Origin: Geodermatophilus obscurus DSM 43160 | GTDB lineage: Bacteria; Actinomycetota; Actinomycetes; Mycobacteriales; Geodermatophilaceae | Direction: 5' to 3' | Assembly: GCF_000025345.1 (NCBI RefSeq) | Contig: NC_013757.1 | Span: 3,410,001 to 3,474,000, forward strand | Length of the DNA: 64,000 nt | Part shown: positions 62,837-64,000 of the stretch, piece after piece | How the letters are laid out: each line of letters begins with the position of its first letter | Numbering within the stretch: position 1 is the stretch's first letter | Program-made: the position numbers and the translations under genes | Notes under the pieces: generated by a model | Seen by the model: only the letters and a program-made list of their open reading frames with translations | Told to the model about the DNA's origin: nothing | Databases searched by the model: none

Positions 62837-63939
62837 GACGCGGCCCCGGGCAACCGGCGCGCGGCGTCGGCGAGCGCGTCGAGGGTGACCGTGCCGGTGA
62901 GCACGTAGGCCGGACCCTCGCCCGGGTCGACCAGCATCAGCCCGAGCGGGCCGGCGGCGACCCGGGTGCCCAGCTCGTCGGTGACAGCGTCGGGGCTCGC
63001 GGTCAGCGCCTCGCGCAGCCCACCGGCCAGCCGGCCCGGCACCGGCGCGGCCGCCAGGAGCGTGACACCGCGGCCGTAGACGCCGACCGCGTCGGGGACG
63101 CCCTGGAAGGTCCGCCGCGGCAGGCCGGCCAGCTCCCGGGGCAGCCGCACGTCCGGCGCCCGCTCCTCGGCCTGCGCGATCAGCTCCTCGGTGTCGGGCG
63201 CGGTGAGCAGGGTGGCCTCCGGCGGCGGGGTGAAGGCGACGACGTCGGCCGGGGGGACGGCGAGGTCGAGGTCGAGGAAGCGGGTGTCCAGCGCCGGCAG
63301 GCCGGCGCCCTCGGCGAACACCTCCACCTGCAGCGGCAGCCCGCTGGCCGGGTCGACCCAGACGTCGACCCGGCCGACGGACGAGGCGACGTCGGCCGGC
63401 ACCAGCCGCAGCCCCAGCGCGTCGCGGCCGGCCACCCGGCGGGCTCCGGCGCGGGAGAGCTCCTCGTCGGCGGCCTCGGACAGCAGCCGGCGGCCGAGGG
63501 CGGCGGGCAGCAGGTCCGGCGGGGTGGGCAGCGCGAGAGACGCCGGGGTGCCGCGGGTGGCGGTGCCGGCCTCGAAGTCCCACGTCCAGGTGCCGCCGGG
63601 GTCGCGGTGCACGCCGGTCTCCCCTGCTCCGCTCACCACGTCGACCCGGTGCTCCTCCGGGCCACGCCACCACACGCGCATCAGGGTGCGGTCGCTGAAC
63701 AGGTCGGCGACGTCGGTGAGCCGCTCGGACACCGGCAGGGCCAACCCCCCGGCCGACACCGCGTAGCCGGAGAAGCCGACGTCCTCGCTGGTCAGCACCA
63801 CGGCGCGCAGCTCGGCGGCGGGCACGTCGGCGTCGTCCGCGGGCAGCGCCGCCACGACCGTGGGCAGCGCCACCAGCACCGCGACGAGCAGGCCCACCGC
63901 CGCCCACCGGGCGAGCGCGCCTCGCCCCCGTGCGGCCAT
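62833..63939 (-). CDS. LolA/MucB-like envelope protein with signal segment
   Basis: 368 residues, with an N-terminal membrane anchor or signal (LARWAAVGLLVAVLVALPTVVAAL). The middle has VDVVSGAGETGVHRDPGGTWTWDF-like strands and LPLQVEVFAEG, the outer-membrane lipoprotein-sorting/RseB fold that in Gram-positives occurs in lipoproteins or anti-sigma partners. It is first in the ABC operon, whose ATPase start overlaps its stop. A role in sensing or moving lipids is inference. Confidence 0.75.
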   Translation of the reverse strand: MAARGRGALARWAAVGLLVAVLVALPTVVAALPADDADVPAAELRAVVLTSEDVGFSGYAVSAGGLALPVSERLTDVADLFSDRTLMRVWWRGPEEHRVDVVSGAGETGVHRDPGGTWTWDFEAGTATRGTPASLALPTPPDLLPAALGRRLLSEAADEELSRAGARRVAGRDALGLRLVPADVASSVGRVDVWVDPASGLPLQVEVFAEGAGLPALDTRFLDLDLAVPPADVVAFTPPPEATLLTAPDTEELIAQAEERAPDVRLPRELAGLPRRTFQGVPDAVGVYGRGVTLLAAAPVPGRLAGGLREALTASPDAVTDELGTRVAAGPLGLMLVDPGEGPAYVLTGTVTLDALADAARRLPGAAS

Positions 63940-64000
63940 GCGAGCAACGGTACGTGCGCGGGTGCGCCGCGCCGGTCCCGCTAGTGCGACGTCCCGCCCG

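Noticed and set aside
1..64000. tRNA, rRNA, integrase, transposase or prophage genes
   Set aside because: None was recognised on either strand; the window reads as core chromosome with dispersed small repeats.

Overview
The window is very GC-rich DNA from a high-GC Gram-positive (Actinomycetota). The actinobacterial division genes sepF, divIVA/wag31 and yggT next to ftsZ, a meso-diaminopimelate type MurE, a mycothiol-family protein, LexA boxes of the TCGAAC-N4-GTTCGA type and a CrtO/CruF carotenoid set suggest a Geodermatophilaceae-like soil actinobacterium. The family assignment is inference; no rRNA or tRNA gene was seen.

Layout. 0.2-3.3 kb (- strand): GNAT acetyltransferase, CPBP protease, RluA-type pseudouridine synthase, lspA. 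3.4-7.1 kb: mqo (+) and a K+/H+ antiporter (-) converge on seven tandem copies of an 86-bp repeat. 7.2-10.4 kb: ileS (+). 10.5-31.5 kb: the division and cell wall (dcw) cluster, all on -, transcribed mraZ, rsmH, ftsL, ftsI, murE, murF, mraY, ftsW, murG, murC, ftsQ, an AhpD-like gene, ftsZ, pgeF, yggS, sepF, yggT, divIVA, then a membrane protein. murD is missing from its usual place between mraY and ftsW. 31.9-36.6 kb (+): moxR, DUF58 and transglutaminase genes. 36.7-39.1 kb (-): DUF2750-like, DUF3040 and SOS-controlled dinB. 39.3-41.9 kb (+): a small GGAD-repeat peptide, a JmjC-like oxygenase and a sucrase/ferredoxin-like protein. 41.9-50.7 kb (-): serine hydrolase, phosphatase-like protein, methyltransferase, PhnB-like protein, and an SOS-controlled DUF6504-HEPN-dnaE2 operon. 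51.0-56.3 kb (+): YbaK, GNAT, then CrtO-like, CruF-like, glycosyltransferase and flavin reductase genes in one overlapping operon. 56.4-64 kb: PfkB kinase, CDP-alcohol phosphatidyltransferase, lipase, ArsR-SRPBCC regulator, maleylpyruvate isomerase-like gene, a broken dihydrofolate-reductase-like gene, and an ABC exporter with a LolA-like protein.

Most genes inside operons overlap by 4 bp (GTGA or ATGA), implying coupled translation. Two unusual dispersed sequence families run through the window. The first is a double-stem hairpin that sits directly after the stop codons of ten minus-strand genes. Its stems change in a compensatory way while the loop stays fixed. Copies also lie in frame inside ftsL and a phosphatase gene, and two copies appear inserted into other copies. 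The second is a set of five small leader ORFs (three of exactly 26 codons) whose EE-coding GAGGAG doubles as the ribosome binding site of the next gene and whose stop overlaps that gene's start.

The best candidate for an undescribed system is the GGAD-repeat peptide followed by a 15-bp GNRA-capped hairpin and a JmjC-like oxygenase with no ATG, GTG or TTG start, next to a sucrase/ferredoxin-like gene.
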